This document shows positions 8,232 to 17,419 of a stretch of DNA of 64,000 bases, one piece after another. The stretch's first letter is position 1. Each line of letters opens with the position of its first letter. The notes under the pieces were generated by a model that saw nothing but the letters and a program-made list of their open reading frames with translations, searched no databases and was not told the DNA's origin. A program made the position numbers and the translations under genes. This stretch comes from QVMM01 sp047030855 (GTDB lineage: Bacteria > Bacteroidota > Bacteroidia > Bacteroidales > Dysgonomonadaceae), in the NCBI GenBank assembly GCA_047030855.1, contig JBKYIJ010000008.1, forward strand, positions 1,116,001 through 1,180,000, given 5' to 3'.

Positions 8232-9154
8232 ATGAAGTTTAAATTCTTACTGATCATTTTTTTTTGCATGCGTTTGCTTCCCCCCGCCTTTATGCGCAAT
8301 GGGATCCGCAGATCAGCCAGTATTGGACTATTAAATCTTACTATAACCCGTCGTTTGCAGGTGAAAACTCCGATTTGCAGGCAACTGCAATTTACAGGCA
8401 GCAATGGGTAGGAGTGAAGCACGCCCCGAAAACGTTTATTGCCACGGCAGGAATGCCCCTTAAATTTCTGGGAAGAGTGCATGGCGTCGGAGCAAATGTT
8501 ATGACAGAGTCTATCGGATTGTTCAGCAATACAAGCGTGGGTGCACAATATGTGTATAAAAAACATTGGAAAAAATGGAAAAACAATAATCTGAATGTAG
8601 GTGTTCAGATAGGTTTCTCCAGAATAGGTTTTGACGCTAACGGAATATATCTTCCCGATGATGTAGGAAAAGACGATGAAGTGATACCGACCAATACGGA
8701 ACAAGCCTCTGTTTTTGATGCAGGTTTGGGCGTTTCTTTTACTACGCCCAAATATTATGTCGGTTTTTCTGCTTCGCATCTTACCGAACCTACTTTTGAA
8801 CTGGGAGAAAATTCAAAATCTTATATAGTCAGGACATATTATTTGACAGGAGGATATAATATTACGTTTCGAAATCCGTTATATGAATTACAGCCTTCTT
8901 TTTTGATAAAATCGGATGCTGTGGTAACACAATATGACGTAACTTTACGTATGGTTTATAATAAAATGTTTAACGGAGGCGTATCTTGGAGAAAAGACGA
9001 CGGTTTTGTATTTTTGCTTGGCTTTAGGTATAAAGGCTTTGATGCCGGTTATGCCTACGATTTGTCGACTTCGGCTATATCCAAAGCAAGCAGTGGAACG
9101 CACGAAATCTTTTTTGAGATACACAATGCCGATCAAACTTTCCAAAACCGATAA
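8232..9154 (+). CDS. porP: PorP/SprF-family type IX secretion outer-membrane protein, apparent frameshift in signal peptide
   Basis: Outer-membrane beta-barrel component that anchors or receives substrates next to the PorK/PorN ring. The body reads WDPQISQYWTIKSYYNPSFA and ends in the beta-barrel-type LGFRYKGFDAGYAYDL region. The only ATG giving a signal peptide is at 8232, but it is out of frame: one base is missing (or two extra) in the T9 run 8257-8265, or in the C6 run 8280-8285. Adding one T gives MKFKFLLIIFFLHAFA followed by SPRLYAQWDP, a convincing secretory signal, and 307 residues. First gene of the porP-gldKLMN operon, the order known from Porphyromonas. Confidence 0.85.
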
Positions 9155-9224
9155 GAACAGTCACAAGAGTGTTCGTATTTTATAGTAAGAAAATTAAATT
9201 ATATACTGATATAATTAGTATAAT

Positions 9225-10650
9225 ATGAGAAAATTGTTTTTTTGCATTCATCACAACTTTAACCCTGTTCGCCTCGTGCGGACGACCGGGTGCGGGAAGC
9301 GTTGGTGGAGAATTAACCGGTGTGCGTGGTTCGTCTTGGGCAGAACCCAGTCCTCATGGGATGGTTTTAGTGTCGCGGGGTGCGTATGCTATGGGACCTT
9401 CCGACAGCGATTCGTTGTGGGGAATAGAGGCTAATGCAAAAGGAGTGTCTGTGGATGCTTTCTGGATGGACGACACGGAAATTACGAATTCCGAATATCG
9501 CCAGTTTGTCTATTGGGTGAGAGACTCCATTATAAGAGAACGTCTTGCCGATCCTGCATATGGAGGCGATGAAACTTTTAAAATAGAAGAAGATCGTTAC
9601 GGCGATCCGATAACCCCTTATCTTAACTGGAAAAAACCTATTCCTTGGAAACGTCCCAACGAAGACGAAGAACGTGCCATTAACAGCGTTATGTTCACTC
9701 ATCCCGTAACGGGACAAAAAGGGCTTGATGTCTCCAAAATGAACTTTAAATATGAATGGTTCGATCAGGCGGAAGCCGCAAAACGCAGAAACAGGATCAA
9801 TCCGCAGGAAAGAGTGCTGAATACCGACATTGTTGTCGATCCTGAGGAAATTGTAATGATTTCCAAGGATACTGCATACATTACGGATGAAGGGACAATT
9901 ATAAATCAGACAATAACACGTCCGTTAAGTTCACTGTTCGATTTTCATAATAGTTATATCGTAAATATTTATCCCGATACGACAGTTTGGATAAACGATT
10001 TCAATAATTCCTACAACGAACCTTATATGAGAATGTATTTTTCTCATGCAGGGTATAGCGACTACCCTGTTGTAGGCGTTTCTTGGGAACAGGCAACGGC
10101 TTTCTGTAACTGGCGTACGGCTTTCTATCGTATGGGAATGGGACCGAGAGCCCGTGATATAGAACCCTACAGGCTTCCGACGGAAGGAGAATGGGAATTT
10201 GCCGCCCGTGAAGGGAAAACGACGAATAAATATCCTTGGGATACGGAAGGCACTCAAACCGACAAAGGCTGCTTCATGGCGAACTTTAAACCCGGAGAAG
10301 GTGATTATACAAAAGATGGAAATCTGATAACGTCACGCGTAGGGACTTATACGCCCAACCGTTTCGGTTTGTACGACATGGCAGGTAACGTTTCGGAATG
10401 GACGTCTACCACTTATATCGAATCGGGAAGTTTGTCTATGAACGATATGAATCCCGAATACAAATATAATGCGGCTAAAGAAGACCCTTATTCGGTGAAG
10501 AAAAAAGTCGTAAAAGGCGGTTCTTGGAAAGATGTAGGTATGTTTATCCGTGGAGATATGCGTGATTACGAATACCAGAATCAACCGAGATCTTACATTG
10601 GATTCAGGTGCGTTAGAAGCCAGATCGGATTTGCTAAATCGAGAAAATAA
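9225..10650 (+). CDS. gldK: Type IX secretion outer-membrane lipoprotein GldK/PorK, apparent frameshift in signal peptide
   Basis: Lipoprotein that forms, with GldN/PorN, the periplasmic ring under the outer membrane. The body carries a formylglycine-generating-enzyme-like fold: YRLPTEGEWEFAAREG, GLYDMAGNVSEW (about 381) and RSYIGFRCVRS near the C-terminus. An ATG at 9225 starts a signal that is out of frame unless one T is removed from the T7 run 9237-9243. The corrected N-terminus MRKLFFAFITTLTLFASC gives a lipobox with Cys18 and 474 residues in total. Without this, the first in-frame starts lack the lipid anchor. 70 bases after porP, 29 before gldL. Confidence 0.93.
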
Positions 10651-10679
10651 AAAACAAGCCAATATAAAAGATTTGAATT

Positions 10680-11666
10680 ATGGGCAAAAAATATAGAAAA
10701 TATAAAAATACAATAGAAAAATATCTGGCAAGCGAAAAGGGCAGAAGGTTTTTCCATGTGGCATATAGTATCGGCGCATCTATTGTAATCATCGGTGCAT
10801 TGTTTAAGATCAACCACTATCCGTTGGGTACTGAAATACTGATGATAGGGATGATTACCGAGGCGCTTATTTTCGCATTATCCGCATTCGATACGCCTTC
10901 AAAAGACTATAAATGGGAAGAAGTTTATCCTGTATTGGCTAATGATACTATTTCGGATGATGCTGATTCCGATACCTCCCAGCAAACCGTTTCTCCCAAC
11001 ATAAAAGGAGCCGGAGGATCGACCGTAATTATAGGAGGCGGTTCAGGAGCAAAAGGTTTCAGCGATGCAGGGCTGTCGTCGCTTTCACCGAGTTCGGGCG
11101 GTGCGTCTGTTATTGGCGGAGGCGTGATAGGCGGAGCTGTTTCGGTACAGGATAATGCAGAGTTGAATGAGGCTTCCGAAAAGTATGCGGAACAACTCAA
11201 CAAGGCAACCGAGAATATGGAGAAATTTGCCGAAGCTACCAATTCATTGGCTCAAATGTCGGACATTCTGTTGAACTCGTTTAAGAATGTAAACAGCAAT
11301 TCGGAAGGGTTGGGTAATAACACCCAGGGCTATATCGTGCAGATGGAAGCTCTTAACCGTAATTTAGCGGGGCTGAATACTATTTACGAAATACAACTGA
11401 AAGGAGTCAGCGGACAGATACATACGATAGAACAGATAAATGCGGGACTCGATCGTATTAAACGATTATATGACGGTTCTCTTGTCGACAGTTCTATTTT
11501 CAAGAATGAAACTGAAAAGATGGCTCACCAGCTGTCTGAACTTAACAGAGTATATGCCCGAATGTTGCAGGCTATGACTGTTAACATGAACATGAATATC
11601 GGAGGATTTGGAGCAGGAACAAATTTTAATCCTAACCCGAGCAATCCGCAAGACGATAACAAATAA
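10680..11666 (+). CDS. gldL: Type IX secretion inner-membrane motor protein GldL/PorL
   Basis: Inner-membrane partner of GldM in the proton-driven motor. 328 residues. Two N-terminal membrane segments at about 26-43 and 50-70 are visible, with Glu52 and Glu61 in or next to the second (GMITEALIFALSAF); a glutamate in this helix is needed for proton coupling in characterised GldL. The cytoplasmic part opens with an acidic stretch, then a Gly/Ser-rich linker (about 110-153), then a coiled coil from about 160 (ELNEASEKYAEQLNKATENM). Longer than Flavobacterium GldL and closer to PorL of Porphyromonas. Adjacent to gldK and gldM. Confidence 0.95.
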   Translation: MGKKYRKYKNTIEKYLASEKGRRFFHVAYSIGASIVIIGALFKINHYPLGTEILMIGMITEALIFALSAFDTPSKDYKWEEVYPVLANDTISDDADSDTSQQTVSPNIKGAGGSTVIIGGGSGAKGFSDAGLSSLSPSSGGASVIGGGVIGGAVSVQDNAELNEASEKYAEQLNKATENMEKFAEATNSLAQMSDILLNSFKNVNSNSEGLGNNTQGYIVQMEALNRNLAGLNTIYEIQLKGVSGQIHTIEQINAGLDRIKRLYDGSLVDSSIFKNETEKMAHQLSELNRVYARMLQAMTVNMNMNIGGFGAGTNFNPNPSNPQDDNK

Positions 11667-11695
11667 ACGAAATATATTTATTTTAATAATATAGA

Positions 11696-13264
11696 ATGGC
11701 ATCAAACAATCCGAATTCCCCAAGGCAGAAAATGATAAACCTGATGTATCTGGTGTTTATCGCTATGCTTGCTCTCAATGTTTCGTCCGAAGTATTGAAC
11801 GGTTTTGATTTGGTGGAAGAAGGTTTACAACAGACTATAAAAAGTACTGATGAACAGAACGGCATATTGCTGGACAGATTGGGAGAGATGTATAAAGTAA
11901 ACCCTGTGAAAACAGAAGAATGGTATAACAAAGCCGATGTGTTTAAGAAACGTTCCGATTCGTTATACAATCACATACAATCCCTGAAACAGCAGATAGC
12001 CGTTAAGTCCGACGGTAAAAACGGTGATCCCGAGAATCTTGACAGTAAGGAGAATCTCGATGCGGCTTCGGTTGTTATGCTTTCGCCTACGACGCGAAAC
12101 GGCAGGAAATTGAGAGAATCCATTGACTCTTTCCGTCATTATGCGGCATCATTGGTAAGCGGAGATAAAAAGCAGATCATAGAAGAACGCCTTAATACGA
12201 ATCCTTCGAAAAAGTTAAGCGATGATAATAAAAACTGGGAACAGGGTTTGTTTGAACAAATGCCCGCAGGTGCGGCTGTGACATTGCTTACCAAGATTCA
12301 GAGCGACATCCGGGCTGTTGAAGGAGAAGTTTTGACGGAACTTGTCAGCAATATCGATGCGGGAGATTACAGGGTGAACAACCTTGAGGCTCTCGTAGTT
12401 CCGCGATCAATGGTTGTGATGCAAGGCGGAAGCTATGAAGGAGAAATTATTCTTTCGGCTGTGGATACAACAAAACGTCCGAGGATATTTATCGGAGAAA
12501 CGATACTGAAAGATTCTGCGAGAGGTTTGTTCCGCATCCCTGCGGGAGGAATAGGAGCCGATAAAGTATTCAGCGGATATGTGGAACTGGATCGTCCCGA
12601 TCGGGAAAGTCTTAAAATTCCTTTCCGATCCAATTATACGGTTGTTGAGCCGATGGCAACGGTTGCTCCCCGTTTGATGAACGTATTGTATGCAGGTATT
12701 AACAACGAGGTGGATATTTCCGTTCCGGGTGTTTCCAATCATAGAATCAGAGCACAGGTTTCGGGTGGCAGCGGACGATTGGAAAGTAAAGGAAATTATT
12801 GGATTGCTGTTCCTACAAAAGTGGGACAGGACTTGATTATATCGGTAACGGCGGATTTCGGTAACGGCAGATTTGTCGAAGTTGCCAAGAAACAATTTAA
12901 AGTGCGGGCTCTTCCCGATCCTACTCCTTATATAGAATATTCAGATCCTAACGGAAATCCTCAAATGTTCAAAGGAGGACGTATTGCCAAGGCTACTATC
13001 GTAAACGCAGCAGGTTTGAAGGCTGCCATTGATGACGGAGTTTTAAACATACCGTTTACGGTTCTTCGTTTCAGCACGGTATTCTTTGACGGAATGGGAA
13101 ATGCTGTCAGGGAAATATCGAGCGGAAGCAATTTCTCCGAAAAACAGAATGAACAAATAAGAAGGCTTACGCGCGGAAAATCATTCTTTATTTCCGATGT
13201 CAAGGTAAAAGGACCTGACGGAGTGGAGCGTGATATTGCCGCAATGGAAGTGAGAATAAATTAA
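11696..13264 (+). CDS. gldM: Type IX secretion inner-membrane/periplasmic protein GldM/PorM
   Basis: Single-pass protein whose helix joins GldL in the motor and whose four periplasmic domains reach the outer-membrane ring. 522 residues, matching PorM. The N-terminus SPRQKMINLMYLVFIAMLAL gives the cytoplasmic Arg/Lys cluster and the membrane helix (about 14-30), followed by NVSSEVLNGF. The rest is an extended periplasmic domain array with no further membrane segments. 29 bases after gldL, 32 before gldN. Confidence 0.96.
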   Translation: MASNNPNSPRQKMINLMYLVFIAMLALNVSSEVLNGFDLVEEGLQQTIKSTDEQNGILLDRLGEMYKVNPVKTEEWYNKADVFKKRSDSLYNHIQSLKQQIAVKSDGKNGDPENLDSKENLDAASVVMLSPTTRNGRKLRESIDSFRHYAASLVSGDKKQIIEERLNTNPSKKLSDDNKNWEQGLFEQMPAGAAVTLLTKIQSDIRAVEGEVLTELVSNIDAGDYRVNNLEALVVPRSMVVMQGGSYEGEIILSAVDTTKRPRIFIGETILKDSARGLFRIPAGGIGADKVFSGYVELDRPDRESLKIPFRSNYTVVEPMATVAPRLMNVLYAGINNEVDISVPGVSNHRIRAQVSGGSGRLESKGNYWIAVPTKVGQDLIISVTADFGNGRFVEVAKKQFKVRALPDPTPYIEYSDPNGNPQMFKGGRIAKATIVNAAGLKAAIDDGVLNIPFTVLRFSTVFFDGMGNAVREISSGSNFSEKQNEQIRRLTRGKSFFISDVKVKGPDGVERDIAAMEVRIN

Positions 13265-13296
13265 AAAAAGCAATTCTAATACAGAATTAATATAAT

Positions 13297-14364
13297 ATGA
13301 GAACATTATTCTTATCAATAACAATGGTTTTGGGTAGTTTGCTGCTGGTGCAAAATATTTCTGCTCAAGAACAAACGGGATCGCTTCGTGAACGTTTGGC
13401 AAGAAAACAGGCACAACAAAAGAAACAATCTTTGCCCGAACTTACCGTGCGCGCTGAAAACATGAACGCAGATCAGACGCAGGAAATTGGTAATGCTCCG
13501 TGGATGCGGGAAATATACCGTTTCATTGATCTGAATGAAGATAAAAACGCTTCATTGTATTATCCTGTGTATCCGATCGGAGACAGGATGAACCTGTTTA
13601 CAATGATGTTTAAACTGCTGTCGACAGGAGAAATAAAAGCTTATGAATACCTGATTGACGGGCGTGAAGTGTTTACGGAAGAATATGCTTTGAACTTTAA
13701 GGATCTGCTTGATCGTTTCAGTATAATGTACACGGAGGAGAACGGCGTTTATACGATAGCCGAAAGCGATATTCCGAGCAATGAAGTAATGGGGTATTAT
13801 CTGAAAGAAGCTTGGTATTTCGATAAATCTAATTCTGTTGTGGATATCAAGACTCTGGCTATCTGCCCTGTGATTTTCAGACAAGATGACTTTGGCGTGG
13901 AAACCACCCGTTATCCTTTGTTCTGGATGCCTTACGAACAGATTCGCCCTTATGCTTCGCGTATGCCTATTATGACTTCCAATTTGAATAACGCTTCGAA
14001 CAGTACGGTCGATGACTTTTTCCGCAAGCGTGTTTTTGACGGAGAGATATACAAAACAACGAATATGAAGAATCTTACTTTGGCACAGGCTTTTCCTGTT
14101 GATTCGTTGATGAAGAAAGAGCAAAAACTGATAGAAACCCAATTGAAGACCTTTAACGATAAGCTTTGGGTAACAAACGACTCCATCTCTCTCGCACAAA
14201 ACGAGGAAGACAAAAAGGATAAGAAAAAAGAAGCGAAAGAATACAAACCTGATGAGCGTACGAACGAGGATAAAAAAGAGAAAGTTAAAGTATCTAAGAG
14301 TAGTAGTGGTTCGTCATCGGGAAAAACTGCTCCCGCAAGAAGTATGAGAGGCAGAAGACGTTAA
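13297..14364 (+). CDS. gldN: Type IX secretion periplasmic protein GldN/PorN
   Basis: Periplasmic partner of GldK in the outer-membrane-associated ring. 355 residues with a signal peptide at 1-24 (LVQNISAQ cleavage region). The core includes YRFIDLNEDKNASLYYPVYP and ICPVIFRQDDFGVETTRYPL, typical of GldN. The last 55 or so residues are highly charged and then Ser/Gly/Arg-rich (SKSSSGSSSGKTAPARSMRG). No second gldN/gldO copy lies nearby. Last gene of the operon; followed by a strong hairpin. Confidence 0.96.
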   Translation: MRTLFLSITMVLGSLLLVQNISAQEQTGSLRERLARKQAQQKKQSLPELTVRAENMNADQTQEIGNAPWMREIYRFIDLNEDKNASLYYPVYPIGDRMNLFTMMFKLLSTGEIKAYEYLIDGREVFTEEYALNFKDLLDRFSIMYTEENGVYTIAESDIPSNEVMGYYLKEAWYFDKSNSVVDIKTLAICPVIFRQDDFGVETTRYPLFWMPYEQIRPYASRMPIMTSNLNNASNSTVDDFFRKRVFDGEIYKTTNMKNLTLAQAFPVDSLMKKEQKLIETQLKTFNDKLWVTNDSISLAQNEEDKKDKKKEAKEYKPDERTNEDKKEKVKVSKSSSGSSSGKTAPARSMRGRRR

Positions 14365-14391
14365 CAAAATATTTATATATTATAATAATTG

Positions 14392-14422
14392 AAAAAGACT
14401 CTTTCAGGAAAGAGTCTTTTTT
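14392..14422 (+). terminator. Terminator of the porP-gldKLMN operon
   Basis: A 13-bp perfect stem AAAAAGACTCTTT / AAAGAGTCTTTTT (14392-14404 with 14409-14421) with a CAGG loop and a T tail. It lies between gldN and the convergent epimerase gene, and may also terminate the latter. Confidence 0.88.
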
Positions 14423-14448
14423 GTTGATGTAGATTTAAGATGTTATCC

Positions 14449-15474
14449 TTATTTTGGAGTAATGCCTATTCCCGGCAAATCGTTCAGTGTAATTTTTCCA
14501 TCAATAATTTTTACTCCTTCAAAACAGTCGTTTTTTATCAATATATTTCCGTCTAAATCGGCATAATCGACAAGGGGAGACAGTTGTGCGGCGGCAGATA
14601 TGGCACACGATGTTTCCGTCATACAGCCTATCATTGTTTTGAATCCGAAAGAAGGCGCGAAATCTAATATTTTTTTAGCCTCACGCATGCCTGTACATTT
14701 CATTAATTTAATGTTCACTCCTGAAAATGCCCCTTTTATTCGCTCCAAGTCCGTAAATCTTTGGAAAGATTCATCTGCAAATACAGGCAACGGGCTGTTT
14801 TGTGTAAGCCAAGCATTGCTTTCCAAATCTGTTTTCGACATAGGCTGCTCGATGAGAACACATCCCTTTTGCTTTAGCCAGTATATCATATCTAAAGCTT
14901 CTTGTCTGTCTTTCCATCCTTGATTGGCATCCACAAATAAAGGCGAATCTGAAACGGAACGGATAGCTTCTATCATTTTTTTGTCGTTTTCACCGCCTAA
15001 TTTCACTTTGATTATTTTGAATAGATCGCGTATTTCTTCTGTTTTCTTTCTTACCATTTCATCGGAATCTATCCCGATTGTATAAGACGTATAAGGAGTA
15101 TTGTTTTTGTCAAGATTCCAGATTGAATGCCACGATTTTCCTTTAATTTTCCCGACAAGATCATGTAAGGCTATATCAAAGCTTGCTTTTGCGGCAGTAT
15201 TTCCAGTGGCAATACTTTCCGTATAATCCAGAATATCATCGATCAAAGTAGGATCGGTGAACGCTGTGAGGTCGATTTTATCGAGGAAATCCATTACGCT
15301 TTCCTGTGTTTCGCCCAGATACTGCGGTAAAGAGGCTTCCCCATACCCGATGTAATTGTCATACTTGAGCTTTACGAGCACAACAGGCGTTGTCGTGCGA
15401 GAGTAATTTGAAATAGAGAAAGTATGTTTTAGTTCTAAATTATAAGGTTGCCAAGAAAGTTTTAATTTACTCAT
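14449..15474 (-). CDS. Dipeptide epimerase (L-Ala-D/L-Glu epimerase type), enolase superfamily
   Basis: Cytoplasmic Mg-dependent enzyme that epimerises dipeptides, probably L-Ala-D-Glu from peptidoglycan recycling. 341 residues. Enolase-superfamily catalytic residues are all visible: the KxK motif KVKLGG (Lys156/Lys158), metal ligands Asp182 (FVDANQGW), Glu209 (LIEQPMSK) and Asp234 (FADES), and the second base Lys256 (NIKLMKC). Exact dipeptide specificity cannot be read from sequence. The start overlaps the upstream esterase stop by eight bases, suggesting translational coupling. Confidence 0.9.
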   Translation of the reverse strand: MSKLKLSWQPYNLELKHTFSISNYSRTTTPVVLVKLKYDNYIGYGEASLPQYLGETQESVMDFLDKIDLTAFTDPTLIDDILDYTESIATGNTAAKASFDIALHDLVGKIKGKSWHSIWNLDKNNTPYTSYTIGIDSDEMVRKKTEEIRDLFKIIKVKLGGENDKKMIEAIRSVSDSPLFVDANQGWKDRQEALDMIYWLKQKGCVLIEQPMSKTDLESNAWLTQNSPLPVFADESFQRFTDLERIKGAFSGVNIKLMKCTGMREAKKILDFAPSFGFKTMIGCMTETSCAISAAAQLSPLVDYADLDGNILIKNDCFEGVKIIDGKITLNDLPGIGITPK

Positions 15475-16288
15475 ATTGGTTGAAAATTTTTGAAAAATAT
15501 AGCAGCTGATAATCTATGGAGTTGTTCCAGTATTCTCTGTTGTGTCCTCCCGGACGAATAATATAATCGTGTTTTATATTATTATCTAAGAATTTCTTGT
15601 GAAGTTCTTCGTTCACTTTATAAAAGACATCTTCCGTTCCGCAATCCAATATGATCGACAAAGAGTCCGAGTTAATCTTTGATATTAGGTTTGTAACAGT
15701 ATGCTTTTCCCATGTCTGTGTATTTTCATTATATTTTCCCAGAGTTTTTTTCATTTCCCAGTTGTTTGGAAATGGACGTATGTCAACTCCTCCGCTTGTT
15801 GAACCGCATGCACCGAAGATATCCTGATGGCTTATGCCAAGCCATAAACCTCCGTGCCCTCCCATACTTAAACCTGTAATCGCTCTGCCTTTGGGATTTT
15901 TCCTTGTGCAGTATGCAGAATCTATATAATTGACAAGTTCTTTGCTAACATAAGTTTCATACTGGGATTTTGGATTGATCGGGCTGTCCAGATACCAGCT
16001 GTTTTTTCCATCGGGGCATACAATTATTATATTATATTTTGTTGCTTCTTGAGGCAATGTCGGCTTTAGATTTATCCATGATGTATGATTGCCTCCGTAT
16101 CCGTGTAAAAGATATAATACAGGATATTCTTTGTTGAAATCATAATCTTTCGGTAAAATCACTACATTCTTAATATGCAGATCCATTTTTTTACTGTACA
16201 CAGAAACAGTATCAACCTGTTGCGAATAGCAAATACTTGCTATGAATAATAATAAAATCGTAAAATGTGCTTTAATCGGTGTTTTCAT
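15467..16288 (-). CDS. Secreted alpha/beta-hydrolase esterase (esterase D / tributyrin esterase type)
   Basis: Exported serine esterase. With the ATG at 16288 the protein has 273 residues and a signal peptide ending near SICYSQQ; an earlier TTG start would overlap the upstream stop and is less likely. Catalytic triad: Ser141 in GLSMGG, Asp220 in CGTEDVF, His249 in RPGGHNREYW; an oxyanion-type LLHGYGGNHTSW lies at about 60-71. This fold covers tributyrin, feruloyl and S-formylglutathione esterases; the signal peptide argues for a periplasmic or surface acyl/feruloyl esterase. It is 20 bases after the flippase-like gene. Confidence 0.88.
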   Translation of the reverse strand: MKTPIKAHFTILLLFIASICYSQQVDTVSVYSKKMDLHIKNVVILPKDYDFNKEYPVLYLLHGYGGNHTSWINLKPTLPQEATKYNIIIVCPDGKNSWYLDSPINPKSQYETYVSKELVNYIDSAYCTRKNPKGRAITGLSMGGHGGLWLGISHQDIFGACGSTSGGVDIRPFPNNWEMKKTLGKYNENTQTWEKHTVTNLISKINSDSLSIILDCGTEDVFYKVNEELHKKFLDNNIKHDYIIRPGGHNREYWNNSIDYQLLYFSKIFNQYE

Positions 16289-16308
16289 TGTAAATCGTAT
16301 ATTAGTTA

Positions 16309-17352
16309 TCAATTTTTATTTTTTCCAAAAGCATTTTTTGCCCATCGCGGAACCAGAAAAGCCCCGATAAAAAGGTAATTATAGTAGCTGAGCAAACGCC
16401 ATAGGAATATGATTATCGGAGTAAGTCCCGCAATAGGGATCAGCATACTCAGATATTTCTCAAAGATTATTTCTGTCAATCCGCTTCCACCCGGCGTTAT
16501 ACTTATTACCATCAGAATCCACATAACAAACTGTCGTGCAAAAATTAGAATATGATCCTGTACTTGAAAAAATGCCATAAAAAGGGCGTTTATTACAAAG
16601 TATCGTGAACACCATGACAATATCGTTGCTACTATAAGGGGTAACCAATAAGAAGCACCTTTCCCTTTTATTTCGTTAGAGCTTATAATAATGTCGTCCC
16701 CTACTTTTGCTGCAGCACGTTGCCATTTCCGCAATAGCGGAAATCGGAATATGAAGATAAGCAGCCATCTGATAGCCTGAGGTTTTATAAATAGCCCTAC
16801 AATAAGACAGATGCATATCATCATTTTTATTATATAGGCGATAATGAAAAGAGTGAGAATACTGGTTTCGAGTGCGGATATGTTTGAGAATAGCTGATCG
16901 GAAGGAACAAGAAGTAAGAGCAAGGGGAAAGTAACCACGAAAAACATTTCATCGAGCAGAAGCGTTACGAAAACGATTGTCGTACTTTTGCCAACCGATA
17001 TGTTTTCTTTTGCCAGAAAAAGGACTGCCATACTCGATCCTCCCACTGTCGAAGGGGTGATAGCTGTTCCGAATTCAGCGAGAAGTGTAACCTTAATACA
17101 CTGTTTCCATGACAACAGTTTTTCGGTAAGATAGCGGTAGCGGATTGTAAACCCCAAATCGCGTCCCACCATTAACAATAAGGCGATGAAAAACCAGAAA
17201 ACCGTGTGCCAGCTGATTTGTATTTGTTTGAGTCCTTCCAGATTTTCAGGATTGCTGAACAGATCACGCCACAACATATAGAAAATGACTCCCATTCCTA
17301 AGATAGTGGGAATAACGATTTTCCATGTGCTGAACTTGGTAGATTTTGTCAT
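16309..17352 (-). CDS. Flippase-like integral membrane protein (LPG synthase TM / UPF0104 type)
   Basis: Inner-membrane protein of 347 residues with about eight or nine hydrophobic helices, resembling the transmembrane flippase module of lysylphosphatidylglycerol synthase. Characteristic pieces are GSSMAVLFLAKENISVGK and the C-terminal VISITPGGSGLTEIIFEKYL (PGG-G motif). There is no C-terminal aminoacyl-transfer domain, so it is not a complete MprF. Substrate unknown; lipid or glycan precursor handling is possible by family. It follows the dapB-lepB terminator and precedes the esterase and epimerase on the same strand. Confidence 0.85.
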   Translation of the reverse strand: MTKSTKFSTWKIVIPTILGMGVIFYMLWRDLFSNPENLEGLKQIQISWHTVFWFFIALLLMVGRDLGFTIRYRYLTEKLLSWKQCIKVTLLAEFGTAITPSTVGGSSMAVLFLAKENISVGKSTTIVFVTLLLDEMFFVVTFPLLLLLVPSDQLFSNISALETSILTLFIIAYIIKMMICICLIVGLFIKPQAIRWLLIFIFRFPLLRKWQRAAAKVGDDIIISSNEIKGKGASYWLPLIVATILSWCSRYFVINALFMAFFQVQDHILIFARQFVMWILMVISITPGGSGLTEIIFEKYLSMLIPIAGLTPIIIFLWRLLSYYNYLFIGAFLVPRWAKNAFGKNKN

Positions 17353-17356
17353 CCTT

Positions 17357-17400
17357 AAAAAACAATAATGAGCAAAGAAACTAAACTTTGCCCATTATTG
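17357..17400 (-). terminator. Terminator of the dapB-lepB unit
   Basis: A 15-bp stem with one mismatch (17363-17377 with 17386-17400, core CAATAATG/CATTATTG), eight-base loop, followed on the minus strand by TTTTTT. It lies 20 bases after the lepB stop. Confidence 0.75.
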
Positions 17401-17419
17401 GAAAAATATTTTTGAGTTA

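Noticed and set aside
8264..8266. TTG start for porP
   Set aside because: It would give a protein lacking a signal peptide although this is an outer-membrane component; the out-of-frame ATG at 8232 restores one when one base is corrected.
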